Positions 1 through 5,982 are shown, counted from the first letter of the stretch. The stretch: 7,094 nucleotides of DNA from Anaerolineales bacterium UBA1136 (GCA_002311455.1 DCAJ01000088.1:12361-19454); one strand, 5' to 3'. Numbers and translations are program-made. The notes: generated by a model from the letters alone, not told the origin.

Positions 1-425
1 GAAGTTCTTAGTGTAAGGATAGTGCCTATAGAAAGCCATGCAATCAATATAATTAATGCTCCCACTAGACCTAGACCCTCTATCATCGCGCTAGAAAAAT
101 AATTTCCAATAATGCCACCACTTGTGGTAGCCGCTATCGTACTTAATGAGGTAATTAATCCCATAAATAGTAGGATCACTCCAAAGAACTGTTCTGGTGC
201 AAACTGAGGCAGACTTTCATTAAAGTGTCTAATTATTATCCACGCACCAATCAGTAAGAATGCTATAGCAACTACAAAACGTCCTACACCAAAAAGATGA
301 TACAAATATTCAACGATTGTAGCTACAAGTATGCTCTGATTTGGAGAAAATAATGCTAGCAATAGTAGAATTCCGGCAAGAGCTAATAACACTCCCATTA
401 CGTCCATCTTTTGATCCCTTGTCAT
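1..425 (-). CDS. ftsK: DNA translocase FtsK/SpoIIIE, N-terminal membrane domain (partial, runs off the left edge)
   Basis: This is a reading frame not closed within the window; I translated it by hand from the minus strand. It gives 141 residues with four hydrophobic segments at about 9-27, 48-66, 80-98 and 117-138, in the pattern of the FtsK four-helix N-terminal domain. Typical features are a Leu-rich first helix ending LFSPN, a FGVGRFVV second-helix entry, a GGIIGNYF loop before helix four, and a final TLR. FtsK anchors at the division septum and pumps chromosomal DNA; the linker, motor ATPase and gamma domains would lie beyond base 1. The outer ATG (425) is used here because it leaves Arg and Lys before helix 1. 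The inner ATG at 407 has the better ribosome site, AAGGGA seven bases upstream, and may be the true start. The gene is divergent from def. The family call is from recognition of the membrane pattern only, since no Walker motif is in view. Confidence 0.75.
   Translation of the reverse strand, partial: MTRDQKMDVMGVLLALAGILLLLALFSPNQSILVATIVEYLYHLFGVGRFVVAIAFLLIGAWIIIRHFNESLPQFAPEQFFGVILLFMGLITSLSTIAATTSGGIIGNYFSSAMIEGLGLVGALIILIAWLSIGTILTLRT
415..420 (-). promoter_or_regulatory. Shine-Dalgarno-like AAGGGA favouring the inner ftsK start
   Basis: Reading the minus strand, AAGGGA lies seven bases before the ATG at 407. The outer ATG at 425 has no comparable purine-rich site at normal distance. 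This supports a protein six residues shorter than the longest frame. Confidence 0.4.
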
Positions 426-560
426 GTTATGTGTTATAGCTCTTTGGATTCGTTTAATCTCTAGCTCTAGTCACAGCAGTTCTTTTTACGTCTCACAAGG
501 TTTGTGCTTCCCGACTTTTAAGTCTTGCCTAGAATGGTAGCAAGTGTAGTGCCAGAGTGC

Positions 561-593
561 TTGGTCAATAATTGGTCATCCTGTGGTCAGTTT
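561..593 (+). repeat. Three tandem TGGTCA repeats at 11-bp period (response-regulator-like operator)
   Basis: TGGTCA occurs at 562, 573 and 584, so the period is exactly 11 bp twice over. The first two copies extend to an identical TTGGTCA and the third reads GTGGTCA, giving a 7-bp core plus 4-bp spacer. This 7+4 arrangement is how OmpR/PhoB-family response regulators bind, as in the enterobacterial pho box. A TATATA hexamer begins 13 bases after the last core, so the array would sit near the -35 position of a def-directed promoter, as expected for an activator site. The regulator is not identified, and the array could equally control ftsK on the other strand. Confidence 0.55.
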
Positions 594-602
594 TAAACCC
601 AT

Positions 603-608
603 TATATA
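603..608 (+). promoter_or_regulatory. Candidate -10 box (TATATA) downstream of the TGGTCA array
   Basis: TATATA matches the -10 consensus well but has no recognisable -35 hexamer 16-18 bp upstream. Instead, the TGGTCA array occupies that space, which fits an activator-dependent promoter. Transcription from here would give a leader of roughly 105 bases before the def ATG at 721. A second, weaker promoter candidate is TTGTCA (668-673) with TAACAA (691-696). Confidence 0.35.
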
Positions 609-720
609 GGCCTTAGTGCTAGAATTATTGAAACTTAAATGTACATGTTGTTATATGTAGCAAAGATTTGTCAAAGTAAGGTAGTATTGCTAACAATAAA
701 GTGTGTGGAATGTTGATATT

Positions 721-1287
721 ATGACGTCGCTGAATATTATAAATCCTTCAAACCCAATTTTGCGAAAAAAAGCAAAGAAAGTCACCAGATTTGATGGAAA
801 ATTGCAAAATCTTATAGATGATATGATTGAAACGATGCAAGATGCACCGGGAGTTGGTTTAGCTGCACCGCAAGTATCGGAAAGTTTGCGTCTTTTTGTA
901 GCTCATCTAGAAGAAGAGCTACAGGATGAAACTAACTCAGATGATTACTATGATGCTACTACTCCAGGATTAGGACGTATGCATGTGATGATTAATCCAA
1001 AGATAACCCATTTTTCCGGTGAAACTACTGTGCGAACTGAGGGTTGCTTATCTTTACCAGGTTATTTGGGGGATGTGTGCCGCTCTTTGGAAATTTCCAT
1101 AAAGTATACTGATCGTCATGGTCAAAGACGTAAACTGAAGACAAATGGATGGATGGCTCGCGTACTTCAGCACGAATATGACCATCTTAAGGGTGTGCTA
1201 TTTATTGATAAAGCAGAGAAAATATGGCTTGCAGAACAAGAGTCTGGGGATCAAGAGAAGATGTCAAATCAAGAAACATTATCATGA
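721..1287 (+). CDS. def: Peptide deformylase
   Basis: The product is a cytoplasmic metalloenzyme that removes the formyl group from the N-terminal methionine of nascent proteins. All three family motifs are present: GVGLAAPQ (residues 44-51), EGCLS (108-112) and QHEYDH (150-155). They supply metal ligands Cys110, His151 and His155 and catalytic Glu152. Length is 188 residues, normal for the family. Between the strand ending near residue 62 and MHVMINP (87-93) there is an acidic insertion of roughly 20 residues (about 64-86) absent from E. coli Def. The C-terminal tail is charged and probably disordered. I start at ATG 721 because the protein then begins at the usual position before LNI; an in-frame GTG at 703 would add six residues. 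Neither start has a clear Shine-Dalgarno. cinA follows on the same strand after 97 bp. Confidence 0.95.
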   Translation: MTSLNIINPSNPILRKKAKKVTRFDGKLQNLIDDMIETMQDAPGVGLAAPQVSESLRLFVAHLEEELQDETNSDDYYDATTPGLGRMHVMINPKITHFSGETTVRTEGCLSLPGYLGDVCRSLEISIKYTDRHGQRRKLKTNGWMARVLQHEYDHLKGVLFIDKAEKIWLAEQESGDQEKMSNQETLS

Positions 1288-1304
1288 AAGTAATTAGAGT
1301 ATTT

Positions 1305-1320
1305 TATTGTTTTAACAATA
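1305..1320. repeat. Perfect inverted repeat TATTGTT-TT-AACAATA between def and cinA
   Basis: Seven-base arms are separated by TT, 17 bases after the def stop codon and 64 bases before the cinA start. There is no following T-tract and no GC in the outer stem, so a factor-independent terminator is unlikely. An operator or a weak RNA hairpin is more plausible. Confidence 0.4.
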
Positions 1321-1384
1321 GAGAAAGGGTCAGGAATGATTTAGGTGCAACAATCTATATTAATGTTGTTCCACATTTGTTATC

Positions 1385-2578
1385 GTGTATAAAGTAAGCA
1401 ATAAACCGACAGCTGAGATTATTGCTATAGGTAGTGAGCTGCTATCTGGGTATATAGTTGATACGAATAGTTCCCATATTTCCCATGTTCTTGCCTTAAA
1501 TGGTATAGAACTCTGTTTCATATCTGCTGTGGGAGATGACGAGGAAGTGATTGCTGATGCAGTCATACGTGCTCTATCTAGATCAGACATAGTGTTGACT
1601 ACGGGTGGCCTAGGTCCCACGATTGATGACAAGACACGCGCAGCTATAGCACTTGCTACAGATCGTTCATTGGTTTTCGAGGACAGCCTGTTCCAGCAGA
1701 TCGAGTCGCGATTCAATCATTGGGGCATGAAAATGAGTAAAAACAATATTAGGCAGGCTTATATACCAGATGGCGCATTGCCGATTGAAAATCCAGTTGG
1801 TACTGCACCTTGTTTTATTGTAGAACATGACCGAAGCCGTGTAATATGTCTTCCAGGTGTACCAAGAGAAATGAAATATCTTCTTGAGCATGAGGTGATG
1901 CCGTATTTGATCAGAGTTTTTCCTGCCACTGATGTGATAAAGACTCGTGTGCTGCACACTGTAGGACTTGGAGAAAGCGTAGTTGATTCGAAAATAGGTC
2001 ACTTAGAGTCGATGGAGAACCCTGTGGTGGGACTGGCCGCTCATCAGGGTATAGTTGATATTCGGATAACTGCCAAAGGTTCTTCAGAGAAAGAAGCAGA
2101 CAAGTTAATATGTAGCGTTGAAGAAGAGGCGCGTGAGCATCTAGGTAATGTGATCTTTGGTGTTGATAAGCAATCCTTGGCATCAGTAGTTTTGAACCAA
2201 TTGGAAAAGTCTGGTCACACGGTTGCAGTTGTAGAGAATGGAACCAGTGGTGAATTGGCCGGAAAACTTGTATCGGCTGATAAGGCACGAGGGGTATTTA
2301 GGGTAGGTTTGGTGTTTAGTAAGCTTGTCTCTGAGGTTGATATTAAAACGAATTTGAAAGATATTATGAAAAGTTACATGGCTGATCTAGCCAGCGATTT
2401 CATTGTAGCCTCCGCAGTGTATGTTAACGAGAACGGTATTGAAATTGGTGTGGCTTTATTCAGAGCCGATAACAAATCTGTAACAGCTAAAACACGTGGT
2501 TTTGGAGGACATATAGACTATGCAGGTGAATGGGCTGCTAATGTTGGTCTGGATCTATTACGTGACTGCATATTGTAG
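1385..2578 (+). CDS. cinA: CinA family protein with intact N-terminal domain and degenerate NMN-deamidase domain
   Basis: The protein has 397 residues in two domains. The N-terminal MoCF/COG1058 domain (about 9-175) carries the usual signatures: EIIAIGSELLSG (11-22), TTGGLGPTIDD (72-82), NPVGTAPCF (136-144) and LPGVPREMK (156-164). In characterised relatives this domain hydrolyses ADP-ribose and related nucleotides. The C-terminal domain (about 262-397) aligns with PncC-type nicotinamide-mononucleotide deamidase, but its nucleophile motif ESCTGG reads ENGTSG (284-289), so the Ser is Asn. The usual AYSNEAK block is replaced by VFSKLVS (310-316) and the GIAGP loop is absent. Deamidase activity is therefore probably lost. 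The GTG at 1385 is the only usual start after the in-frame stop at 1361, and there is no clear Shine-Dalgarno. The gene is convergent with the PAP2 gene, with 20 bp between stop codons. Confidence 0.92.
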   Translation: MYKVSNKPTAEIIAIGSELLSGYIVDTNSSHISHVLALNGIELCFISAVGDDEEVIADAVIRALSRSDIVLTTGGLGPTIDDKTRAAIALATDRSLVFEDSLFQQIESRFNHWGMKMSKNNIRQAYIPDGALPIENPVGTAPCFIVEHDRSRVICLPGVPREMKYLLEHEVMPYLIRVFPATDVIKTRVLHTVGLGESVVDSKIGHLESMENPVVGLAAHQGIVDIRITAKGSSEKEADKLICSVEEEAREHLGNVIFGVDKQSLASVVLNQLEKSGHTVAVVENGTSGELAGKLVSADKARGVFRVGLVFSKLVSEVDIKTNLKDIMKSYMADLASDFIVASAVYVNENGIEIGVALFRADNKSVTAKTRGFGGHIDYAGEWAANVGLDLLRDCIL

Positions 2579-2598
2579 ACATGTACCTATCTATTGTG

Positions 2599-3150
2599 TC
2601 AACTAGTGAAGATATAAGTAATCCATCCAGTGTTGTTTAACCACATTGCTGCGCCGGCCGATAATATCAGACCTAGACTAAAGCCTGCTAGCACATCAGA
2701 CAAATAATGTAGTCCCATAGAAATGCGGGCTAGGGCCATTAAAGGCGAGTAAATAATCATAGTTACTCGAATCCAATCTGGACCTAGCCATAGTATCATT
2801 CCCAGTAAAATTCCTGCTCTAGCAGCATGTCCAGAAGGAAAGGAGTGCGGGTCGGTTTTCCGATAAAGGTTTCCCCAATCTCCAGATGGACGTCGCCGTT
2901 GAATAGAAAACTTAATTGTCATGACTAGTGTGGCTGTGGCAAAAACAGCTACAAAGAGTACAAGAGCCCATTGTTTCCAATTAGGATTACCCCATTGCCA
3001 TATACAAGCTAGTCCTATTCCCCAGAACCAGCTATCACCAGAGTGTGCCAGAAATGATGACAGTGCTCTTAATGGTCCAGGTTTTTCAGCGATACACAAT
3101 TTCTTTGTCCATCGTCTATCTGCATCTTGGAATGATTTCCATATGGTCAT
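2599..3150 (-). CDS. PAP2-family membrane phosphatase
   Basis: The product is a 183-residue integral membrane protein with the complete three-part PAP2 signature: K80-x6-R87-P88 (motif 1), FPSGHAAR (104-111, with catalytic His108), and R142-x5-H148-x3-D152 (motif 3). Hydrophobic segments near 41-53, 61-79, 112-123, 127-140 and 154-170 are consistent with five or six membrane helices. Relatives dephosphorylate lipid phosphates such as undecaprenyl diphosphate, phosphatidic acid or phosphatidylglycerol phosphate, with the active site usually on the outer face. The substrate cannot be read from the sequence. Its ATG overlaps the stop codon of the nucleotidyltransferase gene upstream (ATGA at 3147-3150), so translation is probably coupled. 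It is the last gene of the three-gene operon. Confidence 0.9.
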   Translation of the reverse strand: MTIWKSFQDADRRWTKKLCIAEKPGPLRALSSFLAHSGDSWFWGIGLACIWQWGNPNWKQWALVLFVAVFATATLVMTIKFSIQRRRPSGDWGNLYRKTDPHSFPSGHAARAGILLGMILWLGPDWIRVTMIIYSPLMALARISMGLHYLSDVLAGFSLGLILSAGAAMWLNNTGWITYIFTS

Positions 3151-3929
3151 AATATCGACCTTTGCTCTAGTATTTGTTTTACAACTTTATATTGTTCTAG
3201 TTTATCTACGTCCATACCCATTTCTGCATAAGGTGTATCAACAAATATCCCATCTAAACCTAAACGATTTCTTATTATCTTGGCAGCGGTAGTGGTGGTC
3301 ATTTGCCGAGTAATTAGCAGTAGTAATGGCCAAATTCCTATTAATTTGGCCTGTTTCATTACATTTTTTCGGGAAGCACTTATTTTTTTGAATGCTGGGT
3401 GAACATTAGCGGCAATATTTGGATTTATTGCACTAACATCGCCGCCGCATACAGTCTTGCCTTTCAATTTAGTATAAGTTCTTCTAGATTTTGGGAATCT
3501 TGACTCCATGACATTACGATCAATTATTTGGTAGTACAACTCATGTTGACTCATCCCTACCTTATTAATGAACCAATCCAACATAGGTGGCTCGATTAAT
3601 GGTAGGTCTGCGCTAATCCAAAGAACCTGAGTAGCCTTAGGATTTAATTCAAGTGCTAGGCTACAACCGGAGCGGGCATTATCAAATATAGTGTTACCGC
3701 TTTGAATATAGTATACGTTTTTTGAACCACAATTCAGACTGTGTTTTTCGTTTAAACCTATGATGATTACATTGTCTATTTGTTCTGACCCTGCGACGGC
3801 ATCTAGTGTCCACTGGACCATAGGCTTTCCGGCAATGGGTAATAAGGCTTTGGGTTTGCCCTCTGTCAGAAGTCCTGAGAGAGGATCATTTGGTTTTATC
3901 TGCCCACCTGCGCCAATAATTGCATCCAT
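3147..3929 (-). CDS. MobA-like nucleotidyltransferase (NTP transferase domain)
   Basis: The product has 260 residues with a GT-A-type nucleotidyltransferase fold. Visible signatures are the N-terminal MDAIIGAGG loop, PKALLPIAGKPMVQW (26-40, with the Lys of the PK motif), ISADLPLI (105-112, Asp108 as probable metal ligand) and MGMDVDKLEQ (237-246, second acidic site). Such enzymes couple an NTP to a phosphorylated sugar, alcohol or cofactor and release pyrophosphate. Residue 6 is Gly where the family normally has Leu (LAGG), and the loop between GAGG and PK is about 16 residues long. The ATG at 3929 places GAGG at the expected position; the ribosome site is weak. It follows the upstream gene by 17 bp and overlaps the PAP2 gene by 4 bp. 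Substrate unknown; MobA function is not implied. Confidence 0.85.
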   Translation of the reverse strand: MDAIIGAGGQIKPNDPLSGLLTEGKPKALLPIAGKPMVQWTLDAVAGSEQIDNVIIIGLNEKHSLNCGSKNVYYIQSGNTIFDNARSGCSLALELNPKATQVLWISADLPLIEPPMLDWFINKVGMSQHELYYQIIDRNVMESRFPKSRRTYTKLKGKTVCGGDVSAINPNIAANVHPAFKKISASRKNVMKQAKLIGIWPLLLLITRQMTTTTAAKIIRNRLGLDGIFVDTPYAEMGMDVDKLEQYKVVKQILEQRSIL

Positions 3930-3946
3930 ATACTTTTATACAATTA

Positions 3947-4849
3947 TCACTTGTTTAATTCTTGGATATGAGGCTCAAACCCTATCTGATCAATTAGAGC
4001 ATTGAGCTCGTTGGTATTTAATTTGCGGCCTTTATCTGCCACCGCTACCAGGGCTGCTTCCATCATGTTTGTTCCAAAAGAACGACCGTCAAGTATGGGT
4101 GTAGTAGTTACAAGGTATCGTACACCCCTATCTCTGAAAAGGTTTACGTCTTCTGATGTTGTAGTATTTGTGACCACTATTTTTTCTACTAAGTTGTCGG
4201 GCATCGACCCTTTAATGAAATGACAGTCGCCAGCCAGTACTTTGGCCCATTCATACCATTTTTGGTGTTTGGGAACAATGACATCTTGTTTATCTCCGGT
4301 AGGATATAACATTGAAAAAGGCATACGCCCTACAATCGGCATTATCAACGCAGCCACGCGTTTGAGAGTAGATATGGAACGGATTGGAATAGGCAGACCG
4401 AGTCCGAACATTAGGTCTCCGAATACACAATCATAATTCTCGTTTACGAATCCTATGGACATACCCCACCGATCAGTTCCTGCAGTAAATAAGACTTTAC
4501 GAGGTTGGATTTCTTCACCAATATTGTTTTCAATAAATTTGGCTGTTCGATTCTCTAATGTACTTTTCAGTCCTAGTCCATCCACAAAAGGAGTTTTTCG
4601 GATATGCCTGATCATGGGTTTTACAGAGTGAAGTGCATACCATTTGTCCTCTATTTGTATGCCAAGATCAGCACCACCAACTCCAAATGCATCTACCTTC
4701 CCATCTAGTTCGCGGTATAAGTTGGCTGCTTTTTCCATGTCGCCATCAGTGCCAATGCGCTCGATAACAATTTGTTCATCGAGCAATTTGATTTCCACTC
4801 GTTTGTCTCTGCGGGAAGAGCCTATACTCACACTAACTGCGTGTTTCAT
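3947..4849 (-). CDS. Conserved protein of the family labelled 'quinate 5-dehydrogenase'; function unknown
   Basis: The product has 300 residues, soluble, with no signal peptide. I recognise the family from Chloroflexota and related genomes, where it is often named quinate 5-dehydrogenase. Apparent conserved blocks are SIGSSRRDK (8-16), the Gly-rich FGVGGADLGI (55-64), VDGLGLKSTLE (89-99), FTAGTDRWGMS (121-131), VFGDLMFGLGLPIPIRS (142-158), GDCHFIKGSMPD (207-218), VTNTTT (226-231) and LDGRSFGTNMMEAA (253-266). I do not see the standard shikimate/quinate dehydrogenase catalytic Lys-Asp pattern or a clear dinucleotide-binding GxGxxG followed by the expected strand, so the enzyme name is doubtful. 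The start is well supported: AAGGAG (4856-4861) lies six bases before the ATG, with a promoter further upstream. It is the first gene of the operon with the nucleotidyltransferase and PAP2 genes. Confidence 0.75.
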   Translation of the reverse strand: MKHAVSVSIGSSRRDKRVEIKLLDEQIVIERIGTDGDMEKAANLYRELDGKVDAFGVGGADLGIQIEDKWYALHSVKPMIRHIRKTPFVDGLGLKSTLENRTAKFIENNIGEEIQPRKVLFTAGTDRWGMSIGFVNENYDCVFGDLMFGLGLPIPIRSISTLKRVAALIMPIVGRMPFSMLYPTGDKQDVIVPKHQKWYEWAKVLAGDCHFIKGSMPDNLVEKIVVTNTTTSEDVNLFRDRGVRYLVTTTPILDGRSFGTNMMEAALVAVADKGRKLNTNELNALIDQIGFEPHIQELNK

Positions 4850-4855
4850 GCTTGT

Positions 4856-4861
4856 CTCCTT
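4856..4861 (-). promoter_or_regulatory. Strong Shine-Dalgarno AAGGAG fixing the start at 4849
   Basis: On the minus strand AAGGAG is followed by a six-base spacer and ATG. It is the clearest ribosome site in the window and contrasts with the weak or absent sites before def, cinA and the nucleotidyltransferase gene. Confidence 0.8.
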
Positions 4862-4876
4862 GTTAGTAATATCACT

Positions 4877-4905
4877 AGTCTACCTTGCTGATAGCTTTGG
4901 GTCAA
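4877..4905 (-). promoter_or_regulatory. Sigma70-type promoter of the three-gene operon
   Basis: On the minus strand TTGACC (4900-4905, five of six -35 bases) is followed by a 17-bp spacer and TAGACT (4877-4882, four of six -10 bases). Predicted transcription starts near 4870, about 20 bases before the start codon, which leaves room for the Shine-Dalgarno. It lies in the gap after the DMT transporter stop codon, so the operon need not depend on read-through from that gene. Confidence 0.55.
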
Positions 4906-4957
4906 CGACTGGAAGTGGCATTATGTCGAATCCGAGATTGTAGATGAAAAAAAAGGA

Positions 4958-5905
4958 TTATTTCATAGTGACTGGGTAATTGTCTTTTGAGAAAAAGATT
5001 TGCCAAAGTCTCGGTAGCCAAGCACGCCAGTTCACAGTGGCCACACCAGATAGTATCAGCATTCCGCCTACAACAATCATCCAGTCAAGAATCTCGTCTA
5101 GGGCCAAAACTCCTAGAGTCACAGCCGTAACAGGGATTACATATGTCACTAAAGTTGCACGCGTAGGACCCCATGAATGAATTAGACTGAACATTAATGG
5201 ATAAGCCAGAGTAGTTCCAATCAGTCCTAGCCATATAATGGCAAACCATGTGATAGGTATGCTTGGCAAAGTGAGTGGAGTTTCCACAAACAAAGTTATG
5301 ATCCATATGATGATTGTTGTAGATGATAAAGCATAGGTAGTTACCACCATCGGATTCTGTTTTTGTAGAAAACGACGGTTATAAACTGAGCTTATAGAGT
5401 AACATAATGTTGCTCCAATCACCGCTGCTTGACCCCAAATATTGAACTGAATTTGTCCAAGGTCTAAATCGCGTGATAGCAATAGAAAAACTCCGGAAAA
5501 TCCAAGCAGTAATCCAAATGCTTTTTGTATAGTGATTTTATCGTCCTTGATGAAGCGATGGGATAGGAGGATAGTGAATAGTGGCACTGTTGCAGTTAGC
5601 AGTCCAGTAAGCCCTGAATCTATGCGTGTTTCTCCCCATGCAATTAGTGAAAAAGGTATTGCTGAGTTGGTAATGCCTAGAATGGTCATGCGGCCAACAA
5701 TGTTTTTAGGTAAGCTGATTGGCGTTTTGCTTATAAGTAGCCATAGCCAACATACTATGGATGCTAAGGTGACGCGTAATGCTACTAGAGTAAGAGGACC
5801 AATCTCAGCAATTGCTATTTTGATCCAGTAGTATGAAGTGCCCCAACAGAAGGATCCAAGTACAATAAATTTTGTCCAGTTGCTGATTATTATTTTACGT
5901 TGCAT
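4958..5905 (-). CDS. EamA/DMT-family transporter with ten predicted membrane helices
   Basis: The product is an inner-membrane permease of the drug/metabolite transporter superfamily, built from two EamA repeats (about residues 12-143 and 157-292). Family landmarks include FCWGTSYYWIK (19-29), WGETRIDSGLTGLL (90-103), GLLLGFSGVFLL (131-142), GPTRATLVTYVIPV (246-259) and GGMLILSGVA (280-289). Hydrophobicity suggests about ten helices and a short basic C-terminal tail. The cargo cannot be predicted; relatives export amino acids, metabolites or drugs. I start at ATG 5905 (315 residues). A TTG at 5932 would add nine residues not typical of the family. No Shine-Dalgarno lies at normal distance: AAGG is 14 bases away, and a TATACT -10-like box sits only eight bases upstream. 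It is divergent from the glycosyltransferase gene. Confidence 0.88.
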   Translation of the reverse strand: MQRKIIISNWTKFIVLGSFCWGTSYYWIKIAIAEIGPLTLVALRVTLASIVCWLWLLISKTPISLPKNIVGRMTILGITNSAIPFSLIAWGETRIDSGLTGLLTATVPLFTILLSHRFIKDDKITIQKAFGLLLGFSGVFLLLSRDLDLGQIQFNIWGQAAVIGATLCYSISSVYNRRFLQKQNPMVVTTYALSSTTIIIWIITLFVETPLTLPSIPITWFAIIWLGLIGTTLAYPLMFSLIHSWGPTRATLVTYVIPVTAVTLGVLALDEILDWMIVVGGMLILSGVATVNWRAWLPRLWQIFFSKDNYPVTMK

Positions 5906-5982
5906 TGTCGTTGAGTATACCTTGAGATACAATAAACCGTAAATGTTGTTACATGTAAATGAGAATGGTATAGGATTTTAAT
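5906..5982. promoter_or_regulatory. Divergent promoter region between DMT transporter and glycosyltransferase genes
   Basis: The region is 77 bp serving both genes. On the minus strand TTTACG-18-TATACT (-10 at 5914-5919) ends eight bases before the transporter ATG. On the plus strand TTGTTA-17-TATAGG (5946-5951 and 5969-5974) ends eight bases before the glycosyltransferase TTG. Between the two -10 boxes lies the perfect palindrome TTACATGTAA (5949-5958), placed to affect both directions. The promoter matches are moderate and made by eye. Confidence 0.45.
5949..5958. repeat. Perfect 10-bp palindrome TTACATGTAA in the divergent promoter
   Basis: The palindrome overlaps the plus-strand -35 candidate and is part of a 15-bp sequence (5943-5957) that recurs with one mismatch upstream of def (645-659). 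It could be an operator. Confidence 0.35.

Larger units (their letters stand above)
426..720. promoter_or_regulatory. Divergent ftsK/def intergenic control region
   Basis: This stretch of nearly 300 bp has no convincing protein gene. It contains, left to right: a short dyad GACTT-TT-AAGTC (513-524); a dyad CTTGCCTA/TAGCAAG (524-531 and 538-544); three TGGTCA repeats (561-589); a TATATA -10-like box (603-608); a copy of ATGTTGTTATATGTA (645-659); and a possible TTGTCA-17-TAACAA promoter (668-696). Both flanking genes are transcribed away from it. No tRNA or rRNA signature was found. Confidence 0.6.

Noticed and set aside
426..560. A possible tRNA or structured RNA in the long intergenic region.
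   Set aside because: No T-loop GGTTCGA-type motif or acceptor pairing was found; only two short dyads are present.
639..716. A 25-codon hydrophobic reading frame starting at ATG 639 and ending four bases before the def ATG, a possible leader peptide.
   Set aside because: There is no Shine-Dalgarno before it, it overlaps the shared 15-bp element and the def promoter candidate, and a 25-codon frame is expected by chance in AT-rich DNA.
1343..1350. AGGTGCAA upstream of cinA recurring at 6753-6760 upstream of the HNH gene.
   Set aside because: An 8-base match in a 7-kb window on two strands can easily occur by chance, and the surrounding bases do not match.
1667..2288. Long minus-strand reading frames opposite cinA, and similar plus-strand frames opposite the operon and transporter genes.
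   Set aside because: They lie antisense to well-supported genes, show no recognisable family motifs, and have no ribosome sites.
2579..2598. A bidirectional terminator between the convergent cinA and PAP2 genes.
   Set aside because: The 20-bp gap shows no inverted repeat or T-tract on either strand.
4947..4954. A run of eight T on the minus strand directly after the transporter stop codon, a possible rho-independent terminator.
   Set aside because: No GC-rich hairpin precedes it. The only pairing seen is ATGAAA with TTTCAT, which consumes the T-run itself.
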